Part shown: one piece after another, positions 23,397 through 33,245 of the stretch
How positions within the stretch are numbered: the stretch's first letter is position 1
Layout: each line of letters opens with the position of its first letter
Assembly: GCA_015680685.1 (NCBI GenBank)
Contig: MNCI01023457.1
Location: forward strand, 589,823-648,446
Source of the DNA: Gnetum montanum
Lineage: Eukaryota; Streptophyta; Gnetopsida; Gnetales; Gnetaceae
DNA: 58,624 bases
Direction of reading: 5' to 3'
Notes under the pieces: model-generated
What the model saw: the letters and a program-made list of their open reading frames with translations, nothing else
Database searches by the model: none
Told to the model about the DNA's origin: nothing
Position numbers and translations under genes: made by a program

Positions 23397-25529
23397 ATGT
23401 CTATTTCACAAGACAATGATAACTTAACATCTAGCAAGGTGATTCATTGGAGAACCAATGAAATTTATGATGAAGAAGAAGTTTGGAGTACTCAATCTTA
23501 TGTAGGAGTTTCATATGTTCTTAGACACCCCAACGATAGTCAAGGACTTTCATCATCTAACTTAGACACCTCTAGTAAAGATAGGACATCTTATAGAATG
23601 AGGGGGCCCGTAGGCCTAGGACCTTCTCAATGGGTAGTAAGGGTACATCAGGGGATGATTGGGAGACTTACAAAAGTCATGATGAGTCTTTTAGTTCCCT
23701 TTCTTCTTCTACTCTTTCAACATTGGATTGTGACATGGATGACTATTTCTTAAGGGATCGATGTAGAAATAAAAATCGAACCCATGGGTAAAATCAGAAA
23801 TAGCAACATGAACATAGACAACATTGTCCCAACTCATGAACTCATAACCTATTTAGCAACAATGAACCGGCCACTAAGAGCCTAATGCTTATAACAAAGG
23901 CCATTCAGATATCTTGTAGGCATCGCAAGGAAAGTTTTCTACTCAAGCTTGATTTAAACAACTTTCCTAAGTTCTCAAGAGGCTATGATTTATATTTGCA
24001 ACATAATTTACAAGCCTTCTATGATGCTTGTGTATGGAACAACATTGAGAATGGGTGGAAAAGGCTTAAGCTCTTTCCTATGACACTCATTTGCCAAGAA
24101 AAAGTGTGGTATAGGTCTTTAAAATCAAATTCAATTCACCCTTGGCCTACAATGGTAAACCTCTTGAATGAAAGATATTAAACCTGTGCAAGAGTGTTGG
24201 TCGTAAGGAGAAAAATCCAAGAGTGAAAACAAGGACAACATGGACCCTTGGAAATGGCTTGAGAAAGATATTACTCTTTATTAAACAAATTCTCAAGCCA
24301 TGGGTTCTTCAAGGGAAGGCTAATTTATCACATCATGGATGGGCTTCATAATGAAATAAGGAAGACCCTAGGGATTTATACCCCAGGTCAACTATATGAA
24401 CTACGAACCCACCAATTCCATGAGCTTATTAAGTAGATAGCAAAAGAAGAAGGAGAAATAGCCAAACGGGAGAATGTTAAAAAATCTCAACAGGACCAAA
24501 CTCTTAAAATAACAAAGGACCATAATTATGAAGAGGAGAAATCAACTCAACTTAAGAGGGTGAAACCGTCCCCACCTTTGCCAATACTAAAATCACTAGA
24601 TAAAATCAAGACAAATATCAACAAGATGATGGAGTGGGTACATAAAAAATGTAAGAATATGCAGACATTATTAGAGGGAGACCCATGCAAGATAACTTTG
24701 ATGACCAAAACAAATAGAGGACACCAAACCGAGAAATAGGACAAAACACCATTCAACAATCGAAAAGAGGGGTTGAAGAATATGAGTCTAGGGGCTTAAC
24801 CTTGTTTCTCCAACTAGATCAACATCCTCTACTTCATCTCATCGTTATCACTCTCTTGGGTATCATCAACCCATGTCCTCTCCTACGGGGTTACCACCTC
24901 ATGTTCCTTACAGTCCTCCTTACTCTCAATATTCTCCTCCTTCACCTCCTTCTACATTGCCACCAGTTGCACCTAAAGGTTTTGCATCACAACACCAACC
25001 AACGAACATTACTTGTGCTACTACTATCAATAGCAGTGGGGATCCTCCACAATGTTAGAAGTGTCCTTTCTTTAGACATGGCTGTAGAAAGAGACAACAC
25101 GATTCTAAAACCACTGCATCCTCCAACTCAGCACAAGCTCAACACAGTGATGCACCTTTCTCTTTAAACTTAACACCTCCTGTTACCCTATCTAGGCCAC
25201 TAATTAATACTGCAACAACCATGTGGCCCAATGAATATAACAACATGAGGAGACATATCAATCCTTGCATATTGTCTTATGGTCATGGGTGTGATAGTGG
25301 GTCAACTTCTTCTCACATGACCACATCTTATAATCTACCCCACTATGCCTACCTTAATCAAGTGTGTGAACCCCAATTTGGGTATGTTCCTACCACTACA
25401 CCAAAAGAAACCTAGTGGTTTGCATATGACTAGACCCCAATATTTCTAGCATGCATGGATCCTAACTTTCCATTTATTAATTCTCGCCATGATCTAAGGT
25501 TTAGTCATGGGGGATATCCCCCATTCTAA
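23397..25529 (+). pseudogene. Element E gag with Pro-rich tail (broken)
   Basis: ATG 23397 opens MSISQDNDNLTSSKVIHW; the first segment stays open to 23753. The capsid-like core (about 23885-24480) has CRHRKESFLLKLDLNNFPKF, WKRLKLFPMTL, WYRSLKSNSIHPW and HIMDGLHNEIRKTLG. It gives the best view of the family's gag because fewer stops interrupt it than in C. A coiled or charged stretch follows. The Pro-rich tail (about 24800-25526) contains CPFFRHG near 25061-25081 and ends GGYPPF with TAA 25527-25529. No protease follows. It would form particles; enzymes would have to come from other elements (inference). Confidence 0.82.
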
Positions 25530-27484
25530 CAAGAAAAATTAGTAAATGTTTTTCCTTTTCTTTAGGTTTACAATTTTTGTTTTTCAAATTTTTATTTTTC
25601 AATTTTTTGTTTTTCAATTTCACATTTCCAATTTTTCATTTTATCTTTTTGTGGATAATCTCATTTGTGAATAAAATACTCATGTAACTAGTGGGTTGAG
25701 GTGTTGTTCTATGTTATCGAGTCATAAGTGATTAATTATTTGGACAGTGAGCCCCCAACATCCAACCATCCATTTTATTAATAAGAGGTTCTTGCTCTAG
25801 GTATGATGATATTTTTGTTATCATCAAAACTTAAAGTAACTTTGTACTCATTATTCCTAGAGAAAAGAGTGACAAACTAAGAAGGAATGACTAGGGTGTG
25901 ACATCAAGGGAACTTGTGGATTCTCTTTAGTGACATCTGTAGGTGCTATCGTGTAGCTTAGTTGTACTAAGATCCTTGTAGATTTAACAAACAATGGAAG
26001 TAAGAGTGGTAATAAAGGCACTTAAGAAAGGAACTCAATGCTATTCTAGGAGGTTCCACTGGAAAGACATGCACCCATGCCTGAAGGTTGGTGTCTTCTT
26101 CGAATCACCTTTGGAAAAGACAAACTACAAAAGTGAGCAGAAGAAAAAAAATGTGTCGAAAACAAATTCAAATCACTCCTCCCTTACACAAAATTCCAAG
26201 TGATCATACACCTTACTGTCATGATGCTCTTATGGTTGTCTATCATTAGGATGAAACAATGTGATGTCATTGATCAGAGGTATGGACTTGCTTTTAATCT
26301 TTGATCAAAAGGCTAATGGTACTTTAATCACACACAACACATAGGATTCATTGTGCCCAAGGTAAGTTACCTCATGTCTCGATCTTTGCAATCCCTTCTA
26401 AAATTTGTCTCATCTCATGGTCCATATACTTCTAACTTGCATCTTGTGTGGCATAGAATTCGTACCTCATAGTGATGCTGCTTAACATGTGTGTATTTTG
26501 TTGCACAGGTGCAGGTTGCATTTAACCCTTCTAGTGCCTATGAACATTTTAAGGTGTGGTTATGCAAAGGCATTATAGGTTGGAACCTACTTTGGGGAGG
26601 ATCCACTTGCGTGAATTTTGTAATTTGTACTTATTGCACACCACCACATCATTTTATACCCTCCAAGTATTCCATTGTCAAATCCATTCTTTCCTTTGTC
26701 ATCATTTTAACCGAACGTTCCTTAGAACCACTACATTTCCTTTTTCCTCATCCTTTTCAAAGAACTTTTGATGTCTTAATTCCCACTTGCCATTACCCTA
26801 GACCTTTTAAATTTACCTTAAATCCTTCAATTTTGGACTAAAAACTTGAATAATCATTAATTCTACTTAGTACCCTATCTTGGTTGGGATGCGATATAGA
26901 ATACCCAATATCGAGTCCGACACAATATCAAGTACATGCTATTGTGTACACAATATCATGTTTATAAAAAGTATATATATGGAACCCCCACATACTACAC
27001 ATGCAATTTTCAAAAATTGACACAAGGGGAGTTGTTCAAAATTTCTTCCATGATTTTTAGAGCTTTGCGAGTCTAACTTAAACTTCTAATATGTTGCTCT
27101 TTGACACTTTGATTTCTCTTCTGATTGAACCTAATTAAACCCAGAGTGTTTAACTTAGTCGTGGGGGGAGGGGTACTATAGAACTTGTTCATAATTTTTT
27201 TGAAATTTGCTATCACCCAAAGGAAATCATAGGGGTAAGTACTATTAGAAATTCATGTCAAACTAATTTTCTCCCTTTACCTAAGTCATCTAAGTTATTA
27301 TATGTGTCACCTAAATAGATTAGGTCTAACATTAAACTTTTAGGACAACTTCCTTGAAAAATTTCAAACTTTAGAATCACACTAAGAAAAGAATTAAACA
27401 TTTATTAAAGGCAATGAGTAAGGTATAAGATAACTAAATTTCTTTAAATAGCCTTCTTAACAATCGATCCTTGTGTGATTATAG
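25530..27484 (+). other. Element E spacer between gag and ORF2
   Basis: Collinear with 17063-19073 of C: T-rich start (about 25545-25660), GGGTGTGACATCAAGG (about 25893), CACTGGAAAGACATG (about 26057), GGGGAGGATCCAC (about 26593), the promoter-like module, PPT-like TTAGTCGTGGGGGGAGGGG (27154-27172) and the acceptor-like end. Short ORFs here (for example 26491-26841) are not conserved as proteins in C. Confidence 0.7.
26885..26990 (+). promoter_or_regulatory. LTR-like internal promoter module upstream of ORF2 in element E
   Basis: GCGATATAGAATACCCAATATCG, ACAATATC, TGTACACAATATC and then TATATATATGG (26972-26982) followed by AACCCCC. Same order and spacing as 18470-18575 in C. It resembles an LTR U3 with TATA box. 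A and B go directly from the matching upstream block to the TTAGTCATGG motif without this insert. Confidence 0.55.
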
Positions 27485-27487
27485 ATG
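27450..27487 (+). promoter_or_regulatory. Splice-acceptor-like site at the ORF2 start, element E
   Basis: CCTTCTTAAC (about 27452-27461) as possible branch point, then CCTTGTGTGATTATAG with AG at 27483-27484, directly followed by ATG 27485. A 3' splice site placed exactly at the start codon would fuse a 5' leader to ORF2. A matching donor has not been identified. Confidence 0.5.
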
Positions 27488-30276
27488 GCCCCTAAAAGAG
27501 GATAGCAGGAAGGACCTTCTCAAGGTTCAACTAAACACCCAAGAGGAGGTAGAGGCCAAGGACTTCATGTAGAACATGCAAAGTAGAAGGCACAATCATT
27601 TAGCATCTATCAAGAAACTCCTATCATTGCATAATCTAGCCAAGAAGAAGGTGGAGAGGTTAGGATGCCAGAACAAGGACAACACCTCATGTTGTCCCTA
27701 GAATGTGTTCAATCCATTCTAGAAAGGTTCACATCCTCTTCCATGGTTGTAGAACTTAATTTTGGGCCTTTTACTGAATTCACCCCTAAGCTAGTCAAGG
27801 ATCTACTTAAGGGATATCCACTATGGCCTATCCTCTTGAAGAGTGGAGAATGGTATTTGGGTGAAACATATCAATTTTGGCACAATAAAGAAGAGAGAAC
27901 CATCATCGATATTGGTGAAATTTCAGTAGATTTCTCCAAAAAGGCCATTGTGAAAGTTTTGAATCTTCCAAATAGAGGGTCCAAAGTTGCTCATTTGTCC
28001 ACTTGCTCTGATATAGATTCAAGAAAAGTATGGTTAAAAAGGGCATATGGTAAAGAAGACAAGACATATGGAGAACTAACCCTTAAAGAAAGAATTTACT
28101 TTAAAATTTGCACCTATCATATTTTCCTAACAAATGGGTTTAACAAAATTTCTACCTATGTGGCAAGAGGAAGTGCAATTTTGATGGACAAGATTGATGT
28201 CAATTTGCCCCATCTATATTTAGCAGAAATATTAAGGTGGTTTGAAGAATGGAAGATAGGAAAGTCCATGTTGCCCTTTCCATGTCTAATCAGGAAGTTG
28301 TGCCGGCATGCTGGAATTCTGGGGTACACCAATGATGTCCTTAGAAAAGCTCAAAATGCTTCATATGTTAAATTACTTAATCCATTGTCACTAAGAAAAG
28401 ATGTTGGTGAGATGTTGGAGCTTGAACAAGAATAGATGGTTCGGCCGACTAAACCTTAAACGATAGGGCCTAGCCAACTTTTAGACTTAAGGCTTAGTCA
28501 ACAACAAGAATCAAGGCCTAGCATGTAGCCCATAGGCTAGTAAGACTAGCAACCACCATCGTTGCCGCAAGGTTACCCACCGTCGATGAGCCATCTTAAG
28601 GCCATCATAGAGACGATCAGTTGGGAAAGTAGAGATGAGGCCAATCTCTTCAAGGTGATTAATGATGTTGTACAATCCACCATATCAATTGATCTTGCAA
28701 GGGGTGAGGTCTCAATTCAAACAAGAGGAGGGGAATCACACTGGTCACAACATATCTCTGGAAATGCTACATCATTCTAAGTACAATTAAAAATTGGTGA
28801 AGGTGCCATAGTGGTGGTTATGCAACACCAAGATGTAACTAGAGTAGTAAAGGTGGTCATGGGCCACATCAAAGAATCATTTAACGTTCCTGTTCTGCTA
28901 CAGGAAAATTTCACAGGATCACATTATGCTCAAGTTTTGGTCGGTACCTCAATGACTCCTGTGGAACATGAGGATGCTTTAGATCACTTGTTGCAAATAG
29001 GATAAGTAATGAGGTCCTTGTTTGACATTCCCCAAGATGTCACAACAACACAATCAGACTGTATTTCTAATAAAGGGAATCTGATCATGGTTGAGGTTAG
29101 GGCTGAACATGCAAAAGACAAGTTGTAGAGACTCCAAGAAAAGTTCATCGCTTATAAGCTAAATGGTGGGATCCATCCCAACTTGTTGTAGCCGATCAGT
29201 TCGAATCATTTACAATAGAGCTAAATTAATTATTAGTGGAGAATAAAAAGGTGGTGATGGAGAAAGAGAAGGTTAATTAGAATGCTTCAAAAGCAGAAGC
29301 TCAAACATATGCACATGTTAAAGCTCTCAAGGCCTTACAAGAAGAGAATAAACTCCTTGCTGTTGAAAATCTTCATTTAACGACAGTTGAAAAATAGAAG
29401 AACATTCTTGAAGAAAGTTTCCAACAAATATGAGAACAACTAATAAGAGTTAATCAAGATATAAGTCACTTAGCCAAAGAGAACAAAACCCTCTCAATGG
29501 AGGAGGTACACATCATCTAACAGAAGATAGCAATTGAAATAAGTGCATGGCAAAATGAGGCTAAGAAGCATGAAAAATTAAAGGAACACTTCTGCAACCA
29601 AGTGGACATGTACAAAGAAATCATAGAGAAGGAGCTACAAATGGCAAAGGCACATATCAACTCCCTCAGTGCTCAAAACACTAATTGGTGGGCCATTCTA
29701 GATACTTATGCTCTTACCCATCAAGTGGACTTGAAAAACTGGGAACTGCAAATCCAAGATCTTAAAGAATACATGGAGTTGGCAAATCTATGATATGCCA
29801 ACTTGACCATGTTAATAGCAGGGTGCCCAAGAACTAAGCTCGAGAAGCAGGTAGCTGCCACCTAAGCTAAATATGAGATAGAGTTTGTAGAACATAAGAA
29901 GACATTGCAAAGATTAGTGGTGGAAAAATTTGAATTGGAGGCTAATTACCAAGGTCAAAAAGATGTAGCAACAAATTTGTCTTGATAGCTTATAAATTAC
30001 TAGGAACTCAAAAACAAAGCCAAAGCCTATGAGGAGAAACGATGGCTATTTGCAGCATGGTATGTCAAGGACAATCAAATGTTCCCACAACTGTTGTGTC
30101 CATGGGAAGTGCTAGCTCCATCAAACATTGGAACATTAGCATGGACAACTCATGATCCTCAGAAAAAAGAGGAAAAACTTCAGGCACTCCTTCAAAGGTA
30201 TCCATTTTAGAAACTTGAAGCATAGGACAAAGGAAAGATGTTCATGGAGGAGCCACCACCACCAGGAACCACATGA
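27485..30276 (+). pseudogene. Element E ORF2 (about 930 codons, best preserved copy)
   Basis: Starts MAPKRG with a stop where C has Gln. The frame is open for 256 codons at 27665-28435, covering the globular domain: ELNFGPFTEF, GYPLWPILL, YQFWHNKEE, KAIVKVLNLP, WLKRAYGKED, ELTLKERIYF, NLPHLYLAEILRWFEEW and LPFPCLIRKLCRHAGI. A Pro/Gln linker follows, then SHLKAIIETISWESRDEANL, GGESHWSQHISGN and a Glu/Lys/Leu-rich probable coiled coil (about 29090-29990), ending EEPPPPGTT with TGA 30274-30276. A frameshift lies between about 29005 and 29602. The LPFPCLI..LCRRAG pattern is what I associate with 'putative plant transposon protein' domains; a profile search must confirm it. No catalytic motif or membrane span is visible. 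Same length as the C copy (2792 against 2794 nt), so constraint before decay is likely. Confidence 0.8.
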
Positions 30277-30456
30277 GTTCCATAAGTTTTGTATTTTCTA
30301 TTGGCATCTAGATTTTATTCTGTCTAGTCCCACATTATGGCATGGAATAGTTCATGGTCATTCAATAATCCCATACCTATCCACTGTTGTAATCGAATGA
30401 ACTTGTTCCTCATTTTTTTTGACTTGAGGACAAGTTTTTATTGAGTCATGGGGGTA
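30277..30456 (+). other. Element E 3' untranslated region and polypurine tract
   Basis: Contains CCATACCTATCCACTGTTG-like sequence shared with C, the GACTTGAGGACAAGTTTTTATT block and TCATGGGGGTA (30446-30456) directly before the LTR. Confidence 0.85.
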
Positions 30457-31301
30457 TGATGAATTGTGGTTTGCCAGGCCTTGATATTAGGTATGCGATA
30501 TCGTAGCCTAGATACGATATCATATACATGATATCATGATTCCGATGTTAGCCTATAAATACACCACTTAGGCACATAGTGAAGGGAGCCTTTAGTCAGT
30601 CAATTTTTAGTCTTCAATTCTTATAGTTAGTTTTAGTGTTCTTTCCAAGTGCATGCTTGCAATGTGATGATTGTAATTGTATATAACCTTTGTTCAAGTG
30701 TGATGTACTTGGACATGCACACAATCAACAATAAAGATTGAGATTACTCCATCATTGTAGCATTCACTTAGCTCTTAATTATTTTAATTATTTATTATTT
30801 ATTGCTATTTTCTTAGTTAATATTTCTTTTATCATCATTTACTACTCCTGTTATTAATGAGAAATGAGTACACCTTAATCACAAAAATTTAAGTGTAACT
30901 ACGTGGTAACCCAGTAGCGTACCAAGTAGTGCTTCAAGTGATGTGTGCTTGGTAATCTTTGAAGTAGTACATAGTGTCCAAGATGCATATGGATGATTAG
31001 GGATGGATGCTCATCGCACTTAGGCTAGCTTACATCTTATTTCCTATTTTCCATTAGCTTAATTAAGTTATCTCTTATTGTCCTTAGGAGTAGCATAATA
31101 GTAGGGATCACATCATATACCTCACTCTAGACTAAACCATACATGACAAAGCAAATACTAGTTTAAGTGGAAAGACAACAAACTGCGATCAACGTATAAC
31201 TGTTTAAGTACTACAACTAGTCCATCTAAGGAGTTCGATCGGATCATGCGTACATGCTCATATTCATATGGTTGAGCATAGGGATACCTCGCCGCTCATC
31301 A
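30457..31301 (+). repeat. Element E 3' LTR
   Basis: 845 bp, TGATGAATTGTGG to CTCGCCGCTCATCA. Decayed GATATC array at about 30482-30540 (GATATCATATACATGATATC). TATA box TATAAATA near 30554. AATAAAGATTGAG near 30730. Complete, so it serves as reference for the split 5' copy. Confidence 0.92.
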
Positions 31302-32240
31302 CTTGTAAAAAATAATGATAGTTTCTAAGAGTAGGAAACTTGTAAATAATAACATATGCTTTCATAATCTCTAATTCACCCACAACATTTTCCTTACTTT
31401 GAATTAGTCATAACTTCAAAATCTTCATAGAAGGATGTTAAAATTCATTAAAGATAGAAGTAGTAGCTAGAGACCACCATAATGAACATGACTAAAGCAT
31501 AGAAAGGTTAATATACTTAGGAGATCAACGTAAAAACTTTGAAACAACTTACCATTTTTGCCATATAGCTTGGAGAAACATGGAGCTTTTAATTTTTAAG
31601 GAAACTTTAGAAACAACCTAATTAATCCAAGATAAATAAGAAAGAGAAAAAGTGTCACCTATTTATTGAGAGCAAATTATAACTAGCTTCTTCTAGCTCT
31701 CTTTATCATCCATTACACCAAGAATCCATTTTGTAGACACAACTAATGATTGGTCATAAAGGCTACTAATTCCAATACCACCATCCTCATTGCGAAATGT
31801 ACAAATATTCCACTTAAGTCAAGTAAAGTCATAATCAAAATTATTATTTCTCCAAATATAACTACTAATAATTCTTTCAATCTTCATATAGTTGCATTTT
31901 TTTGGAGCTAAGAAAGAAGAGTAGAAAATATGAGTAGAAGAAAAAATGTGCTTTGTAACAATAATCATTCCAAGAAGAGAAAGATGTCATTTAGACCACT
32001 TTTCTACTTGATGCGCAATAGAATCCCATAACTATGAAATGTTGGAAATAATAACAAGAGGTATGCTAAGAATTTTAAAGGTCTTATGTGGTTCTAACCA
32101 TATCTAAACAACATTTTAAGTGCTAGGATTAAGAATTTTATAAGAATATTTAATTCCACTAGACTTTTCCAAATTAATTCTTAAGCCAAAAGCATTACAA
32201 TACATTTGAAAAATACCAATAGGATATTGATTTTTTAATT
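31302..32240 (-). pseudogene. L1-type LINE reverse transcriptase fragment (3' part of ORF2)
   Basis: On the minus strand the reading contains FGLRINLEKSSGI (near 32195), VEKWSK*HLSLLGMI (about 32005), SFLAPKKCNYMKIERIISSYIW (about 31915-31850) and FRNEDGGIGISSLYDQSLV (about 31800-31740). This is the order expected for the region after the RT palm of plant L1 elements: INxxKS, W..K.LSLLG, FLW and GGxGI motifs leading to the zf-RVT part. Many stops and frame changes. It begins right where LTR E ends (31301/31302), so element E probably inserted in or beside the LINE. The 5' part of the LINE is not seen above about 32240. Confidence 0.75.
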
Positions 32241-33166
32241 TTAATATAATTTATATTTGTATATTTAAAACTGAAGTTAAAAATTTAACCTACATCCATT
32301 AAGACTCCTTGGATCTATTAGATTAGTTTCAGAATTCCTTTTACAATTTTTTTTTTTCATTTTTAACTCAATGTTGATTAGGAGGTTGAACCTATGACCT
32401 AGGGGTTACTAAGCCAATATTATTACCACTAGGCATATATATGCTTTCCTAAGGTTATAGCTTGACAATATGTTAATATTTTTATTTTTTGGTTTATGTA
32501 TTTTATTATTATTTTAAACATCTGCATACTAATCATTGTGAGCCTTCATAGGTAGTATTATAGAATGGTGAAGGTGGCACATGGGATTCTTTGTAGAGAG
32601 TATGCCTTGTTGGTGGTCGAAGGCTACTTCCCTTTTGAAATGAGGGCAAAGGGAGTGCAAAGATCCTTATTGGTGCTACCTTAACCATCATACTAAAGAA
32701 CTACATGGGTTTGATTCCTTTGTGTGCTACATCATAAGGATATATAGGCTTGTAGAAGGGCTTTGGCTTTGATGCTTAGGCCATCACCCTTCTCCATAGA
32801 CTAGGGCTTATGACTAGATGAATTAGAGTAGGAATACATCTTAGTTCTTTTAAGAAAATGGTGATGTGTGTGTGTGTATGTTAATATTCTTTTTATGATC
32901 AAACATGTGTACATATCTTATTGGTCTTGTTTCTTATTTGATTACTAAAGGTGTACTTGTTATGCCTCATTAGTCTTATCCCTTGTATAATTACTAAAGT
33001 TGTACTCATTATGCCCCTAACCATTGGAGTAATGTGTATTGTATACTTATGTATGCTTGTAGATCCTGTGCTATAGTCCATCTTGAGTTTGCTTTGAAAC
33101 ACTTGCCTACTTTTAGACTCAAGGATGGTGCTAAGTGGCACTTCTTTAGGGTAGTGCCATTATACT
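32241..33166 (+). repeat. AT-rich region, probably including the 5' LTR of a second gypsy family
   Basis: No gene seen. The right end runs into a tRNA-Met primer site at 33167, so part of this interval is likely its LTR; the left LTR edge cannot be fixed. Two imperfect copies of a roughly 50-bp unit lie in tandem at 32918-32967 and 32968-33016 (shared core ATTACTAAAG.TGTACT..TTATGCC). A short (TG)n tract lies near 32863-32876. Confidence 0.45.
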
Positions 33167-33179
33167 TGGTATCAAAGCC
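33167..33179 (+). other. Primer-binding site of tRNA-Met type
   Basis: TGGTATCAAAGCC differs at one base from TGGTATCAGAGCC, the standard site complementary to the initiator tRNA-Met used by many plant gypsy and copia elements. AAGGTTTTGG follows, as in many chromoviruses. It marks a different retrotransposon family from A-H. Confidence 0.7.
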
Positions 33180-33245
33180 AAGGTTTTGGTTTAAGGAGAA
33201 AACATATTTGAACACTTGTAACAAGAGCTACATGTGTTAGACAGT

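Larger units (their letters stand above)
6691..31301 (+). mobile_element. Element E: pol-less gypsy-type element with gag and ORF2, host of A and C
   Basis: Oldest member of the left stack. Its 5' LTR is split: 6691-7079 and 22909-23279, interrupted by element C (7080-22903) and lacking its first 86 bp because element A apparently inserted there. 86 + 389 + 371 = 846 bp, against 845 bp for the 3' LTR (30457-31301), so the nested reading accounts for the whole LTR. The internal part (23280-30456, 7.18 kb) has a decayed tRNA-Asp primer site, gag, a 2 kb spacer, ORF2 and a polypurine tract. No RT, RNase H or integrase remnant is seen. The right flank CTTGT (31302-31306) would be one target-duplication copy. 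Confidence 0.85.

Noticed and set aside
26491-26841. 116-residue ORF in the spacer of element E
   Set aside because: The matching stretch in C (about 17986-18312) keeps only part of the reading, and no protein-like conservation was seen. The DNA is better explained as spacer shared with the 3' untranslated regions of A, B and G.
32380-32445. tRNA-like stretch (GGTTGAACCTATGACC...)
   Set aside because: It resembles a T-arm for only a few bases. No acceptor stem or anticodon arm could be built around it.
33034-33240. 68-residue ORF across the tRNA-Met primer site
   Set aside because: It runs through a probable LTR end and primer site, so it is not expected to be coding.
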